Shown in pieces: positions 7,178 through 15,093 of a stretch of 39,383 nucleotides of DNA; the stretch's first letter is position 1, and each line of letters begins with the position of its first letter. Source of the DNA: Lachnospiraceae bacterium (GTDB taxonomy: Bacteria > Bacillota > Clostridia > Lachnospirales > Lachnospiraceae); NCBI GenBank assembly GCA_009911505.1, contig QXXL01000042.1:1-39383 (forward strand). The letters run 5' to 3'. The notes under the pieces are model-generated. The model was not told where the DNA came from. It searched no databases and worked only from the letters and a program-made list of their open reading frames with translations. A program made the translations under genes and the position numbers.

Positions 7178-7717
7178 ATGAAAAGATATATTACGTTTTT
7201 GCGTGGTGTTAATATAAGCGGAAAAAATAAAGTTCCAATGACGGAATTAAAGAAAGGCTTTGAAGAAATAGGTTTTTCGGAAGTCAGAACATATCTGAAT
7301 AGCGGCAATGTGATTTTTTCAAGTGATGAAGGCGATGTTGAAGGATTTACAACCAAAATCGAAACAATGATACAAAGGCTTTTTGGCTTTGATATTCCTG
7401 TTTTCGTCATTTCAAAAGAGGCACTTGAGGATATTTTAGCTCATGCACCTGATTGGTGGGGGAGCGAAGATAAGACCACCTATGATAATCTGATTCTCAT
7501 TATTCCGCCAGCCACATTTGCTGATGTGTTTGGCGAGATTGGAGAACCGAAAGAAGAATTGGAAAAGATAAAGGGCTACAAAGAGGCGGTGTTCTGGTCC
7601 TTTAGCCGGAAAGACTACCAGAAAACAAATTGGTGGTCAAAGACTGCAAGCGCAAATATAGGTACCAAGCTGACGATTCGAACAGCAAATACTGTTCGGA
7701 AGATTGTTGAAATGTAG
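7178..7717 (+). CDS. DUF1697 family protein
   Basis: This 179-residue protein is full length for DUF1697. It has the characteristic start (YITFLRGVNISGKNKVPM, then LKKGFEEIGF and VRTYLNSGNVIFSS) and the conserved C-terminal NWWSKTASANIGTKLTIRT followed by T..KI. It is intact among pseudogenes. The family is widespread, cytoplasmic and of unknown function. The SD is weak. No operon partner is apparent. Confidence 0.9.
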   Translation: MKRYITFLRGVNISGKNKVPMTELKKGFEEIGFSEVRTYLNSGNVIFSSDEGDVEGFTTKIETMIQRLFGFDIPVFVISKEALEDILAHAPDWWGSEDKTTYDNLILIIPPATFADVFGEIGEPKEELEKIKGYKEAVFWSFSRKDYQKTNWWSKTASANIGTKLTIRTANTVRKIVEM

Positions 7718-7757
7718 CTGCCGGATTGAAATATAAAGCGAAGGGAAAGGCAAATCA

Positions 7758-7895
7758 ATGAAAATTGAAAAATGCAAAAAAGAGTCCTTTGTTGTTATCG
7801 GGAAATAGGGGGCAATAACAGACGGAGCCGTCCATGATTTTACGTGCCCTCAGGCCGGGAAGGGATATATGTTTCTACCGATAAGGAAGTTGTAA
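7758..7895 (+). pseudogene. GyrI-like effector-binding protein, 5' fragment
   Basis: The frame reads MKIEKCKKESFVVIGK, TAG, GAITDGA. This fits the start of GyrI-like small-molecule-binding proteins, where a glutamate (GAG) would be expected instead of the TAG stop. The next residues (VHDFTCPQAGKGYMFLP) no longer match, so a larger deletion followed. It ends 27 bases before the next gene. Confidence 0.5.
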
Positions 7896-7922
7896 AAAAG
7901 ACAATTTACGGAGGAAAATAGA

Positions 7923-8372
7923 ATGAAATCTATCTGTGGAATTGATTGTACAAACTGTGAATTAAGCGGCGCTTGCAGTGGTTGCGCGGCAACAGAAGGT
8001 CGGCCCTTTGGAGTGGAATGCCTTGTTGCACAATGCTGTAAAAGAGGAGAGGCGGCGTTAGACGCATTAAAAAAGAGGCTGATTGCGGCGTTTAATGCGC
8101 TGCACATTCCAGATATGGAAGAAGTAACAGAACTGAATGCACTGAAAGGTTCCTTTGCCAATATTTTATATGCCCTTCCAAACGGACAGATTGTAAAGTT
8201 TTGGGATGATAACAAGATTTATCTGGGGAACCAGCTACATAAGAAGGAAAGCGATAGGTGTTACGGGATCATTGCTGATGAGAAATATCTCATGGTGTCT
8301 GAGTACAGCGGCTTTGGAGCTGATGCGGATATAGTCGTATTCAAACAGTGGAATGATGCAGAGGACAAATAG
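7923..8372 (+). CDS. DUF3795-like cysteine-rich protein
   Basis: This 149-residue protein has an N-terminal cluster CGIDCTNCELSGACSGC, then GRPFGVECLVAQCC, i.e. eight cysteines in the first 45 residues. It is a probable metal-binding or Fe-S domain of DUF3795 type. The remainder (about 50-149) is a mixed alpha/beta region I do not recognise. SD ACGGAGG precedes the ATG. Function unknown. The following 200 bases contain only a short unassignable frame (MIGSEDFIEDVLLPALQ). Confidence 0.75.
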   Translation: MKSICGIDCTNCELSGACSGCAATEGRPFGVECLVAQCCKRGEAALDALKKRLIAAFNALHIPDMEEVTELNALKGSFANILYALPNGQIVKFWDDNKIYLGNQLHKKESDRCYGIIADEKYLMVSEYSGFGADADIVVFKQWNDAEDK

Positions 8373-8586
8373 ATAGTTTCGATGAAAAAGTATGATAGGC
8401 ATATATTTAAAGGGAATGATCGGCAGTGAGGACTTTATCGAGGATGTTTTGCTGCCGGCTTTACAACAACCCGGCGTTTGGAAGGCATAAAGTATGGAAA
8501 ATGAAATTTATATTAATATATAATAGGATATCAGAATGCAGTCAAATGGATAGTTTGGCAAAAAGAATAGAATGGGGGTATATCCA

Positions 8587-8985
8587 GTGAAGCGATCAAC
8601 AGTGACAGCGCAGTTTCCTTGTGACTGCAAGACAGTCTGGGACATTGTTACAGATAACAAAAACTATGAATGGCGGAGTGATTTATCCAAAATTGAAATG
8701 ATTGACGAAAATCGGTTTGATGAATATACAAAGACCGGGTTTGTGACGCATTTTCAGATTACCGCAAAAGAACCTTGCCGTGAATACCGATTTGATATGG
8801 AAAACCAAAATATGAGTGGACGATGGAGTGGTATATTTGAGGGCTGTGATGGTGGTACCAAGATTACTTTTACAGAAGAGGTTCAGTTGGGAAACCCGAT
8901 TATGAATTTATTTGTAATGGGGTATCTGAAGAAGCAGCAGGCCAGGTATATTGCGGATCTAAGAGAAGCGATAGCAAAATTGTAA
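8587..8985 (+). CDS. SRPBCC family protein
   Basis: This protein is about 132 residues from GTG 8587 (an in-frame ATG at 8572 gives 137). It has the START/Bet v1-like SRPBCC pattern: STVTAQFPCDCKTVWDIVTD, NYEWRSDLSKIE, then GRWSGIFEG..GGTKITFTEE and a C-terminal helix (LKKQQARYIADLREAIAK). The GTG is favoured because GGGGGT lies 5-10 bases before it and family members usually start just before STV. It is a hydrophobic-ligand-binding fold; the ligand is unknown. Confidence 0.8.
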   Translation: MKRSTVTAQFPCDCKTVWDIVTDNKNYEWRSDLSKIEMIDENRFDEYTKTGFVTHFQITAKEPCREYRFDMENQNMSGRWSGIFEGCDGGTKITFTEEVQLGNPIMNLFVMGYLKKQQARYIADLREAIAKL

Positions 8986-9061
8986 GTTGGAGGATTAAGC
9001 AAGTAAAGCAACAAAACTTTGCAGAATGGTTTAGCTCGTTTTGAGGGAGATGAAGAAATAG

Positions 9062-9109
9062 ATGAAAGTGGTTTTTATGGGAACACCGGATTTTTCGGGG
9101 GGGGAATAA
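9062..9109 (+). pseudogene. Fmt-like N-terminal fragment (very short)
   Basis: The frame reads MKVVFMGTPDFSGGE then stop. The first twelve residues are the hallmark start of methionyl-tRNA formyltransferase (MK.VFMGTPDFS). Nothing further of Fmt follows; an 8-G run marks the break. This could be a recombination scrap or chance. Confidence 0.3.
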
Positions 9110-9116
9110 AAGAATT

Positions 9117-9380
9117 CCGGTTTACAACCAATTCATCTTCGATGAGAGTAGCGCAATATATCGGGAAAATCCAAATGCCAGCGTTTATTTTTATGACAAA
9201 CGCTTTTTCCGTGGAGTTATGCTGATTGGTACCATGGAGGTTTTGGAGGATGCTGAAGCTAAGCAGATGATCTGGCTTGAGGGTGATACCATGTATTATC
9301 CCAAAGGCGTGACAGATCCGGATTATTGTGTCCCACAGCTAAAGAGGTTTATCCATATCTTTCTACAAGGGAAAGATTAA
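9117..9380 (+). pseudogene. Pyridoxamine 5'-phosphate oxidase-like protein, 3' remnant
   Basis: An open frame without a start codon reads FFRGVMLIGTMEVLEDAEAK, then MIWLEGDTMYYPKGVTDPDY C. This is the C-terminal half of the small PPOX/FMN-binding proteins common in Clostridia. The FMN-binding N-terminal half is missing and the tail after PDYC is divergent. It abuts the Fmt-like scrap. Confidence 0.6.
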
Positions 9381-9443
9381 TAAATTCAGTAAATTTGCAA
9401 GTTAAGCTATGCATGGACAAGATTGGCTAATGGAGGTGTGTTA

Positions 9444-10265
9444 GTGCAATACGAAATAGCAAAAAAAGAAAACATTGAACAAATTTATCAATTGGTACAG
9501 AACACGATTAGCGCTATTTATCCTTTATATTACCCTCAAGGAGTAGTTGAATTTTTTCGTGGGCTTCATTCAAAGGAAAACATTGCCACAGATATAGAAA
9601 ATGGTTTTGTTAGAGTTTTGTTATCAGGCGATTGTTTAGTTGGAACAGGCAGTTGCAAAGAAAATCATATATCAAGGCTGTTTGTTGTTTCTGATTTTCA
9701 GAAAAATGGTTATGGCAGTTATATTATGCAATGTCTTGAAAAAGAAATATCTCTTAATAACACCATTATTTACTTAGATGCTTCGCTTGCAGCAGCCTGT
9801 TTTTATGAGCATAGGGGATATAAAACTTTAAAGCATAAAGAATTATTTATCGATGGAAATGCTAGGTTAGCTTATGAAGTAATGGAGAAACGTATAACAG
9901 TTCCTAATACAGATATTTTTTATGATGGAAAATGCTTTATACCAAAGATGAATACTGAAAATGGTGAAGTGGATAATCAAACGCTTTTTTTATATCATCA
10001 AAATGAGAATATTTTATGGGCGGATTACTATGGCGGAGAAATAAAAAAAGGAAGTATAGTTGGAAGGGTTGCTTTGAATGGAGAAATAGATTTTTATTAT
10101 CAGCATATTAATTTGAGCGGCCAGATAAGAATTGGGAAATGTCACAGTGTACCACAGATTTTAAGTGATGGCAGAATAGAACTGTCAGAACAATGGCAGT
10201 GGCTGAATGGCGATAAATCAAAAGGTTCGTCAATTGTCATAGAAAAAACTAACGATGAAAAATGA
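9444..10265 (+). CDS. GNAT acetyltransferase fused to an 'N-acetylglutamate synthase'-like domain
   Basis: This protein is about 273 residues from GTG 9444, which has GGAGGTG 5 bases upstream; TTG 9423 would place the SD inside the gene. Residues 1-145 are a GNAT fold with acetyl-CoA motif A (ISRLFVVSDFQKNGYGSYIM) and motif B (ACFYEHRGYK). Residues 155-270 (FYDGKCFIPKMNTENGEV, GGEIKKGSIVGRV, GKCHSVPQI, SEQWQWLNGDKSKGSS) resemble the free-standing ~110-residue proteins often labelled n-acetylglutamate synthase in Firmicutes. That label is probably historical. The fusion is unusual. Base composition is visibly more AT-rich than in neighbouring genes. Substrate unknown. Confidence 0.75.
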   Translation: MQYEIAKKENIEQIYQLVQNTISAIYPLYYPQGVVEFFRGLHSKENIATDIENGFVRVLLSGDCLVGTGSCKENHISRLFVVSDFQKNGYGSYIMQCLEKEISLNNTIIYLDASLAAACFYEHRGYKTLKHKELFIDGNARLAYEVMEKRITVPNTDIFYDGKCFIPKMNTENGEVDNQTLFLYHQNENILWADYYGGEIKKGSIVGRVALNGEIDFYYQHINLSGQIRIGKCHSVPQILSDGRIELSEQWQWLNGDKSKGSSIVIEKTNDEK

Positions 10266-10507
10266 ATATCATCACTCTCTTACCATCCAGTCTGGCAAAG
10301 CAGTATTGTATTCAAAGACGTTTCGGATGAAGGTGTTTACGAGTTTACGATATATGCAGGCAAAAATTTCATTGTCATAGCTGGTGGACAATTTACTGGG
10401 AACTTGGCTTTGACGGTAGAGTGGATTCACTGTGCAAAGGATAAAACCACTTGAAATTAATAAGGAAGATGCATAAGGATAAAGACATCAGATGATTCTG
10501 ATTTGAG
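10266..10507 (+). other. Unassigned remnant stretch
   Basis: One frame (about 10314-10455) reads FKDVSDEGVYEFTIYAGKNF then IVIAGGQFTGN, without a start. It looks like coding debris but I cannot name the family. No promoter or RNA gene is seen. Confidence 0.3.
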
Positions 10508-10648
10508 GAAGCAGGGCAAGCAGCGGCCGGCGAGCTTGTGGCGGTACCGGGAACAAGTGAACGCCAGTTGGGCCTGGCATTGGACATTGTAGACGTAGCG
10601 AATCAGGTTCTATTTTTGGAAAGAAGCAGGCGCTTTCCGGTGGCATGA
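10508..10648 (+). pseudogene. VanY-like D,D-carboxypeptidase fragment
   Basis: The frame reads EAGQAAAGELVAVPGTSERQ then LGLALDIVD. It matches the 'APPGTSEHQ.GLA.DI' metal-site motif of M15B/VanY peptidases. The expected histidine after SE is arginine (SER for SEH), removing a zinc ligand. Sequence on both sides is lost, and the frame continues only by chance into ABC debris. Confidence 0.55.
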
Positions 10649-10699
10649 AACGCCGTCTTGGAATCGCCCTGGCGCTCATCCTACTTACAATTTTAATCT
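10618..10699 (+). pseudogene. ABC ATPase signature-motif fragment
   Basis: The frame reads GKKQALSGGMKRRLGIALAL and then changes into unrelated residues. LSGGMKRRLGIA is the C-loop of an ABC-2-type ATPase. The Walker A part upstream and Walker B downstream are absent, and a permease fragment follows directly, so a deletion joined ATPase and permease. Confidence 0.6.
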
Positions 10700-11005
10700 A
10701 TGAAGCTGCAAAGTTGCGATTTCACTCCGGTGTTGGCGCTTGGAACCATAGCAGGCGCCCTGTTCTTAGGTTCCATGGGTATGCAGGCCTCAGCAGTTAC
10801 AGGAAACACAGTCATCGGATATATGCCGCTGCTGCTGTACTATGCGCTCAATATCGGTATGGGGCCAAAGCCGGGAAGCTTGTATCTGTTCTCTTTGGTC
10901 ACAGGCAGCTACACAGCAAAGTTATGGCTGCTCCTTGCAGGACTACTGATGATGGCAGCAGCTTTATTTTATCAAAGGCTATTTTACCATCTAATTGGAA
11001 ATTGA
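10700..11005 (+). pseudogene. Membrane protein (permease) 3' fragment
   Basis: This 101-residue frame has three hydrophobic segments (ALGTIAGALFLGSMGM, PLLLYYALNIG, LWLLLAGLLMMAAALF). Placed after the ATPase fragment, it looks like the C-terminal part of the partner permease. It has no convincing SD of its own. Confidence 0.5.
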
Positions 11006-11110
11006 ATGGAAATAAAGAAATATTAAGATAATTTAGAGGATGCTTAGAGATGAATTTGATAAGATAGGCTTGGAATAATGATTCAGTCTTTACATTGAAA
11101 GGAGAACACA

Positions 11111-11743
11111 ATGAAAAACAGAGTAAAAAAAGTTCTTATGCTGACAGGAATCTTGTGTGTTATGGGTATTACGCTTTGCGCCTGTCAAGAAGCAAAAGAA
11201 GTTTCAGAGAATCAGAACCAAGAGGAGATAGGCGAAACAGATTCAAAAGAAAAGGATATCCCGAATGAAGATCAGGAACAGGAAGATCCAAGTGAAACAA
11301 ATTCTGAAGATGATGCGGCAGATGACACTTTAAATCAAGAATCAAACACAGAAAATACCGATAAAACTAACGGAAGTCAGTCTGAGGCAAAGGGCGGCGA
11401 AATCAATACTGCTGATCCCAACTTAGAAGGAAGCATAAAGGACATTCAGGAAAAACAGCTTACTGTCATAGAGTACATTAAAGAAGAAAGCGAAAATGGC
11501 GGAGACATTATGGTGGGACCGGGAAGCAGTGATGATTCCGAATTCAACAAGGTTACGGTTACATATGATGATAATACAGTGTTTGTGATTAAAAATATTT
11601 ATGACGGCGGAGCCAGATTCGAGACTGAAAATGGAGCATCATCCGATTTGACCACCGGGCAAATGGTGGAAATATGGGGAACATCTGCAGCAGGCGGCTT
11701 ACAGGCAACACAAATCTGCATTGTCAAGGTGGTGTCAGACTGA
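11111..11743 (+). CDS. Lipoprotein with acidic linker
   Basis: This 210-residue protein starts with a type II signal peptide (MKNRVKKVLMLTGILC..., lipobox LCAC with Cys at about residue 24). Residues 25-95 are a low-complexity E/Q/N/D/S-rich linker. Residues 100-210 form a compact domain of beta-rich character (VTVTYDDNTVFVIKNIYDGG, VEIWGTSAAGGLQATQI). SD GAAAGGAG precedes the ATG. It would be anchored on the outer face of the membrane with a spacer through the wall. The domain resembles OB-like folds of small Firmicute lipoproteins, but I cannot name it. Confidence 0.75.
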   Translation: MKNRVKKVLMLTGILCVMGITLCACQEAKEVSENQNQEEIGETDSKEKDIPNEDQEQEDPSETNSEDDAADDTLNQESNTENTDKTNGSQSEAKGGEINTADPNLEGSIKDIQEKQLTVIEYIKEESENGGDIMVGPGSSDDSEFNKVTVTYDDNTVFVIKNIYDGGARFETENGASSDLTTGQMVEIWGTSAAGGLQATQICIVKVVSD

Positions 11744-11820
11744 TATAGTCAAATAGGAAATGATATCTTTTCCGTCAAATGGATTATGTTAAATTTCAAG
11801 ATTTATAAAAATATCTGAAT

Positions 11821-11892
11821 ACTACAACGCAGGACATCATTGATAAGGTTCAGATTTCACGCGGACTTTTATACTATCATTTTAAGAGCAAA
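11821..11892 (+). pseudogene. TetR DNA-binding domain fragment
   Basis: The frame reads TTTQDIIDKVQISRGLLYYH FKSK, the recognition helix of a TetR regulator. No start codon, upstream helix or ligand domain remains. Stops follow within 60 bases. Confidence 0.55.
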
Positions 11893-12359
11893 CTGGTGGC
11901 AGGGTGTAAAAGTCCTGTCGCTTTTCTTGTCTGGAGACTATTATTAAATTTGCTTAGTTGATAGAATTTGTATGAAGATTTATAATTAATACATAGGTAG
12001 CTTGCAATCTTGGGGGAAAGGCAAGTTCTGGACAAATGCTTGAAATTATCAGATTACAACAGGCTATACTTTTGGTAGAATCCTATAAAAAGCATTTTTT
12101 TATACTTCTCTACCGTTGGCAGGTGTTCATTTTATGCTAAATTTAGACCACTATCCTATATTCATCACTAAGCAATGAATACAGAGATTTAAAATCTAAA
12201 ATCGGAGAGCAGGTTCCGCCACCCGACATAAATACAAGCGTTATTGTCTTTTTCCGAACAAGAGAATGGATCCGTATGGTGTGTCAAACCAATGAAGTGC
12301 AAATTTTAGCGGGTCATGTGGGAAACGATCATTCCCGAAGCTGCAGATAAACCTGCTTT
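11893..12359. other. Intergenic region without a recognisable gene
   Basis: About 470 bases with no frame I can assign, no terminator with a clear T-run and no RNA gene. One short frame near 12200-12350 (EQVPPPDINTSVIVFFRTRE) may be coding debris. Confidence 0.4.
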
Positions 12360-13178
12360 CTATCCTCTCTTACAGCCAACCGTGATCATTGTAATGTAGT
12401 CGTCACGGTGTTGCAAGGACATTTCGTTTAAGCCTTCTTCATAGGCATATCCAAACAATTCCATTTGATTTTTCCCTGCGAACTCAACGAGATTTCGGTA
12501 AACCGTTTCAAGCTTGTCCCAGCCTCCTATACAAAAGGATCGCAGATAAGTTCCAGCAGGACGCACGGTATCATAAATTTCAATATCCTCTCTGCCATAG
12601 GCAAAAAAGCAGTCGTAGTCATGGTAGTTTCCGTTTAAGATTTGGTTTGCCAGAATTCGGCTTCCGAAGTTATCATAAAGACCGAATATGGACTTCAAGT
12701 GCAGGGAAAATTCCCCGGCCACTGCAAAATCATCGTCATCATAAGCGCCCGTAATCGGATTGCTAAGCAAAATGCGCTGTTCGGGAAGAGTGATTATTTC
12801 TATTTCCCCATCCTTTGCGGTAAGGCTCAACGATAGTTTGTTTGATTTTTGTTCCAAAAAAGTTTTGGTATTTAAGAGTTCCTGAATGGATTTATCAATG
12901 AACTGTTTCTTCTCGGCAATCAGCTCTGTAAAAGAAGCCCCGGAGGGACTGTGCTGATAACGAATAATTTCCTCAATCGACAATCCGATTTTTCGCAGCG
13001 TTACAATTAATTCAAGCTGTACCGTTTGAAAGCAAGTATAATAGCGGTACCCGTTTTCTTCTTTAAATTCGGGAGAAAACAATCCGATTTCGTCATAATA
13101 ATGCAAAGTACGCTTGTTAATTCCGTTGAGTTTTGCAAATTGCCCTGTGGTGTATAAAAATTTTTTGTTTTTCATCAT
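12360..13178 (-). CDS. MerR family regulator with GyrI-like effector domain
   Basis: This 272-residue protein starts with a MerR winged HTH (FLYTTGQFAKLNGINKRTLH, YYDEIGLFSPE, GYRYYTCFQ) and a coiled-coil dimerisation helix (about 85-120). Residues 125-272 form a GyrI/AraC effector-binding-like domain (BmrR/Mta type), which binds hydrophobic drugs. It is divergent from a two-subunit ABC multidrug exporter. The operator at 13186-13216 lies only a few bases before its own start. It probably activates the exporter when ligand is bound and regulates itself. Confidence 0.9.
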   Translation of the reverse strand: MMKNKKFLYTTGQFAKLNGINKRTLHYYDEIGLFSPEFKEENGYRYYTCFQTVQLELIVTLRKIGLSIEEIIRYQHSPSGASFTELIAEKKQFIDKSIQELLNTKTFLEQKSNKLSLSLTAKDGEIEIITLPEQRILLSNPITGAYDDDDFAVAGEFSLHLKSIFGLYDNFGSRILANQILNGNYHDYDCFFAYGREDIEIYDTVRPAGTYLRSFCIGGWDKLETVYRNLVEFAGKNQMELFGYAYEEGLNEMSLQHRDDYITMITVGCKRG

Positions 13179-13185
13179 AAACCCC

Positions 13186-13216
13186 TTGACTTTACAGTTA
13201 CTGTATAGTTTATAGT
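13186..13216 (+). promoter_or_regulatory. MerR-type promoter/operator (19-bp spacer)
   Basis: TTGACT (13186-13191) and TATAGT (13211-13216) are separated by 19 bp, too long for normal RNA polymerase. The spacer contains the dyad TACAGT-T-ACTGTA (13193-13205), centred at 13199. This is the classic MerR arrangement in which the activator twists the DNA to realign the boxes. It faces the ABC exporter genes. Confidence 0.85.
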
Positions 13217-13257
13217 GCCATATGTAAAAGAAAATTGCAAGCAGATAGGAGCATAAA

Positions 13258-13371
13258 TTGGATATTTTGAATGAGAATCAAAAGCCATGGAAAGAAATCA
13301 AAGAGATTTACTTTGAAGCTTTCGTATGTCCGGAATCAAGCCGGCGGTATGAGAAAGGAGTATTTATATGA
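13258..13371 (+). CDS. Short TTG-started ORF coupled to the ABC exporter (leader or GNAT remnant)
   Basis: This frame of 37 residues begins at TTG 13258 with AGGAG 6 bases upstream. It ends in TGA 13369-13371, overlapping the exporter's ATG (ATGA). The sequence (LDILNENQKPWKEIKEIYFE) resembles the first residues of some GNAT acetyltransferases ('..PW..IKELYFEAFP'), so it may be a truncated GNAT gene now serving as a translated leader. Whether it is expressed is not known. Confidence 0.45.
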   Translation: MDILNENQKPWKEIKEIYFEAFVCPESSRRYEKGVFI

Positions 13372-15092
13372 AAACTATTTTTTCAAAGGTTAAAATAAAA
13401 GGACGACAAGTTATGCTGCTGTCCATACTGGTTTTGTTTGCATCCGTTGCAGAGATGATGCTGCCGTCGCTGCTTGCCCAAATGATTAACAGCGGGGTAA
13501 CTGATTCCTCACAAAGTACAATTTTCATACTCGCCGCTTTGATGGCGGGTGTTACAGTATTTGCCTGTATTGTCAACTTCCTGTCTGTGCGAATTGCTTC
13601 CCGTATTTCCACGGATTTTTCGGCAACACTTCGTGGACAGGTCTTTGAAAAAGTACAGAGTTTTTCTGCCGCCGAACTTGATATGTTTGGTACAGCCAGT
13701 TTAGTGACTCGAAGCGCCTCGGATATTACAAATGTCCAGAATTTCCTTACTCTGCTTTTGCGTATTGGCATTCTCGCACCTATGATGGCGATAGCAGGCT
13801 TGATTTTTTCTGCTGCTACTGGCGGGCAGGCCAGTTCCGTTCTTACTGTTGCAATCCCGGCGCTGTTAGTTGGATGCGGCTTTGTTATCCTGTTTGCGTC
13901 CCGCTATTCAATAAAGCTCAGACAAAAACTTGACAGGATCAATCAGTTATTTTTGGAATCTCTGGAGGGCGTTCGTGTCATTCGTGCTTTCAATAAACAA
14001 AAGGCCGAGAGCCATCGTTTTGGTGAAGCAAATACTGATTATGCTGCAACAGCAATGACATCGGGGCGGATTACAAGCCTCTTATTGCCGGTCATCAATG
14101 TAATTTTTGGCGTAACTACGTCGGCAGTTTTAGGTCTTGGTGCACATTATGTAGAGGCAGGCGCCATGGAGGTCGGCTCGCTGGTAGCGAATAGCCAGTA
14201 TATCAGTATGGTACTGATGTCGGTTATGATGCTTGCCCTTGTGATTATGATGTTTCCCACCGCATATGCCTGTGCAGGGCGTATTGCAGAGGTGCTTAAC
14301 ACGGAAACAAGTATTCAGGATGGATCATTTTCTTTGCAGAAGCGTCCATTGCGTTCTACAGTAGAATTCCGTCATGTAACTTTTGCTTACCCCGGAGCGC
14401 CTGAACCTATTTTGAAAGATATCAGCTTTGAAACGCATCCCGGAGAAATTACTGCCATTATCGGCGGAACAGGACGGGGAAAATCCAGTATCCTGAAACT
14501 GATTCCACGCTTGTACGATCCTTTATTCGGAGAAGTTTTGATTGACGGCGTAAACGCTAAGGAATATGCGGTAGACGAACTTCGCTCTCTGATTGGATAT
14601 GTCCCGCAGAAAAATATTTTGTTTTCGGGCGATATTGCTTCTAATCTGAATTTTGGAAAAAAGGGTGGAACCGAACAGGATTGGCAGGAGGCATCCGAAA
14701 TCGCGTGTGCCGATGAATTTATATTGAAAAAGGAAAACGGGTATCATGACAGCATCGCACAAGGCGGAACAAATCTTTCCGGCGGCCAGCGTCAACGCAT
14801 GGCGATTGCAAGAGCAGTTATGAAAAAGCCGGAAATCTATATTTTTGATGATAGCTTTTCGGCTTTGGATATGAAAACCGACCAAACTCTCCGAAAAAAT
14901 CTGAAGGCGGCAATGGGAAATTCCACCATTATTATGGTGGCACAGCGAGTCGGCACTATTTTAGACGCAGACCGCATTTTAGTAGTTGACGACGGAAGGA
15001 TTGTTGGTCAGGGAACGCATAAAGAACTACTCCATACCTGCCCTCTCTATTGTGAGATTGCAGAAATACAGTTGGGAAAGGAGGCCGTTTGA
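13368..15092 (+). CDS. ABC exporter half-transporter, degenerate-site subunit
   Basis: This 574-residue protein has an N-terminal six-span membrane domain (about 15-300) and a C-terminal ATPase with Walker A GGTGRGKSS (~366) and signature LSGGQRQRMAIARA (~471). Walker B is YIFDDSFSALD, with Asp in place of the catalytic Glu, and the H-loop reads VAQRV, with Gln for His. Together these mark the degenerate subunit of a heterodimeric exporter, as in BmrC/TM287-type systems. The partner starts 1 base after its stop. It would export drugs or peptides under MerR control. Confidence 0.92.
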   Translation: MKTIFSKVKIKGRQVMLLSILVLFASVAEMMLPSLLAQMINSGVTDSSQSTIFILAALMAGVTVFACIVNFLSVRIASRISTDFSATLRGQVFEKVQSFSAAELDMFGTASLVTRSASDITNVQNFLTLLLRIGILAPMMAIAGLIFSAATGGQASSVLTVAIPALLVGCGFVILFASRYSIKLRQKLDRINQLFLESLEGVRVIRAFNKQKAESHRFGEANTDYAATAMTSGRITSLLLPVINVIFGVTTSAVLGLGAHYVEAGAMEVGSLVANSQYISMVLMSVMMLALVIMMFPTAYACAGRIAEVLNTETSIQDGSFSLQKRPLRSTVEFRHVTFAYPGAPEPILKDISFETHPGEITAIIGGTGRGKSSILKLIPRLYDPLFGEVLIDGVNAKEYAVDELRSLIGYVPQKNILFSGDIASNLNFGKKGGTEQDWQEASEIACADEFILKKENGYHDSIAQGGTNLSGGQRQRMAIARAVMKKPEIYIFDDSFSALDMKTDQTLRKNLKAAMGNSTIIMVAQRVGTILDADRILVVDDGRIVGQGTHKELLHTCPLYCEIAEIQLGKEAV

Positions 15093-15093
15093 C

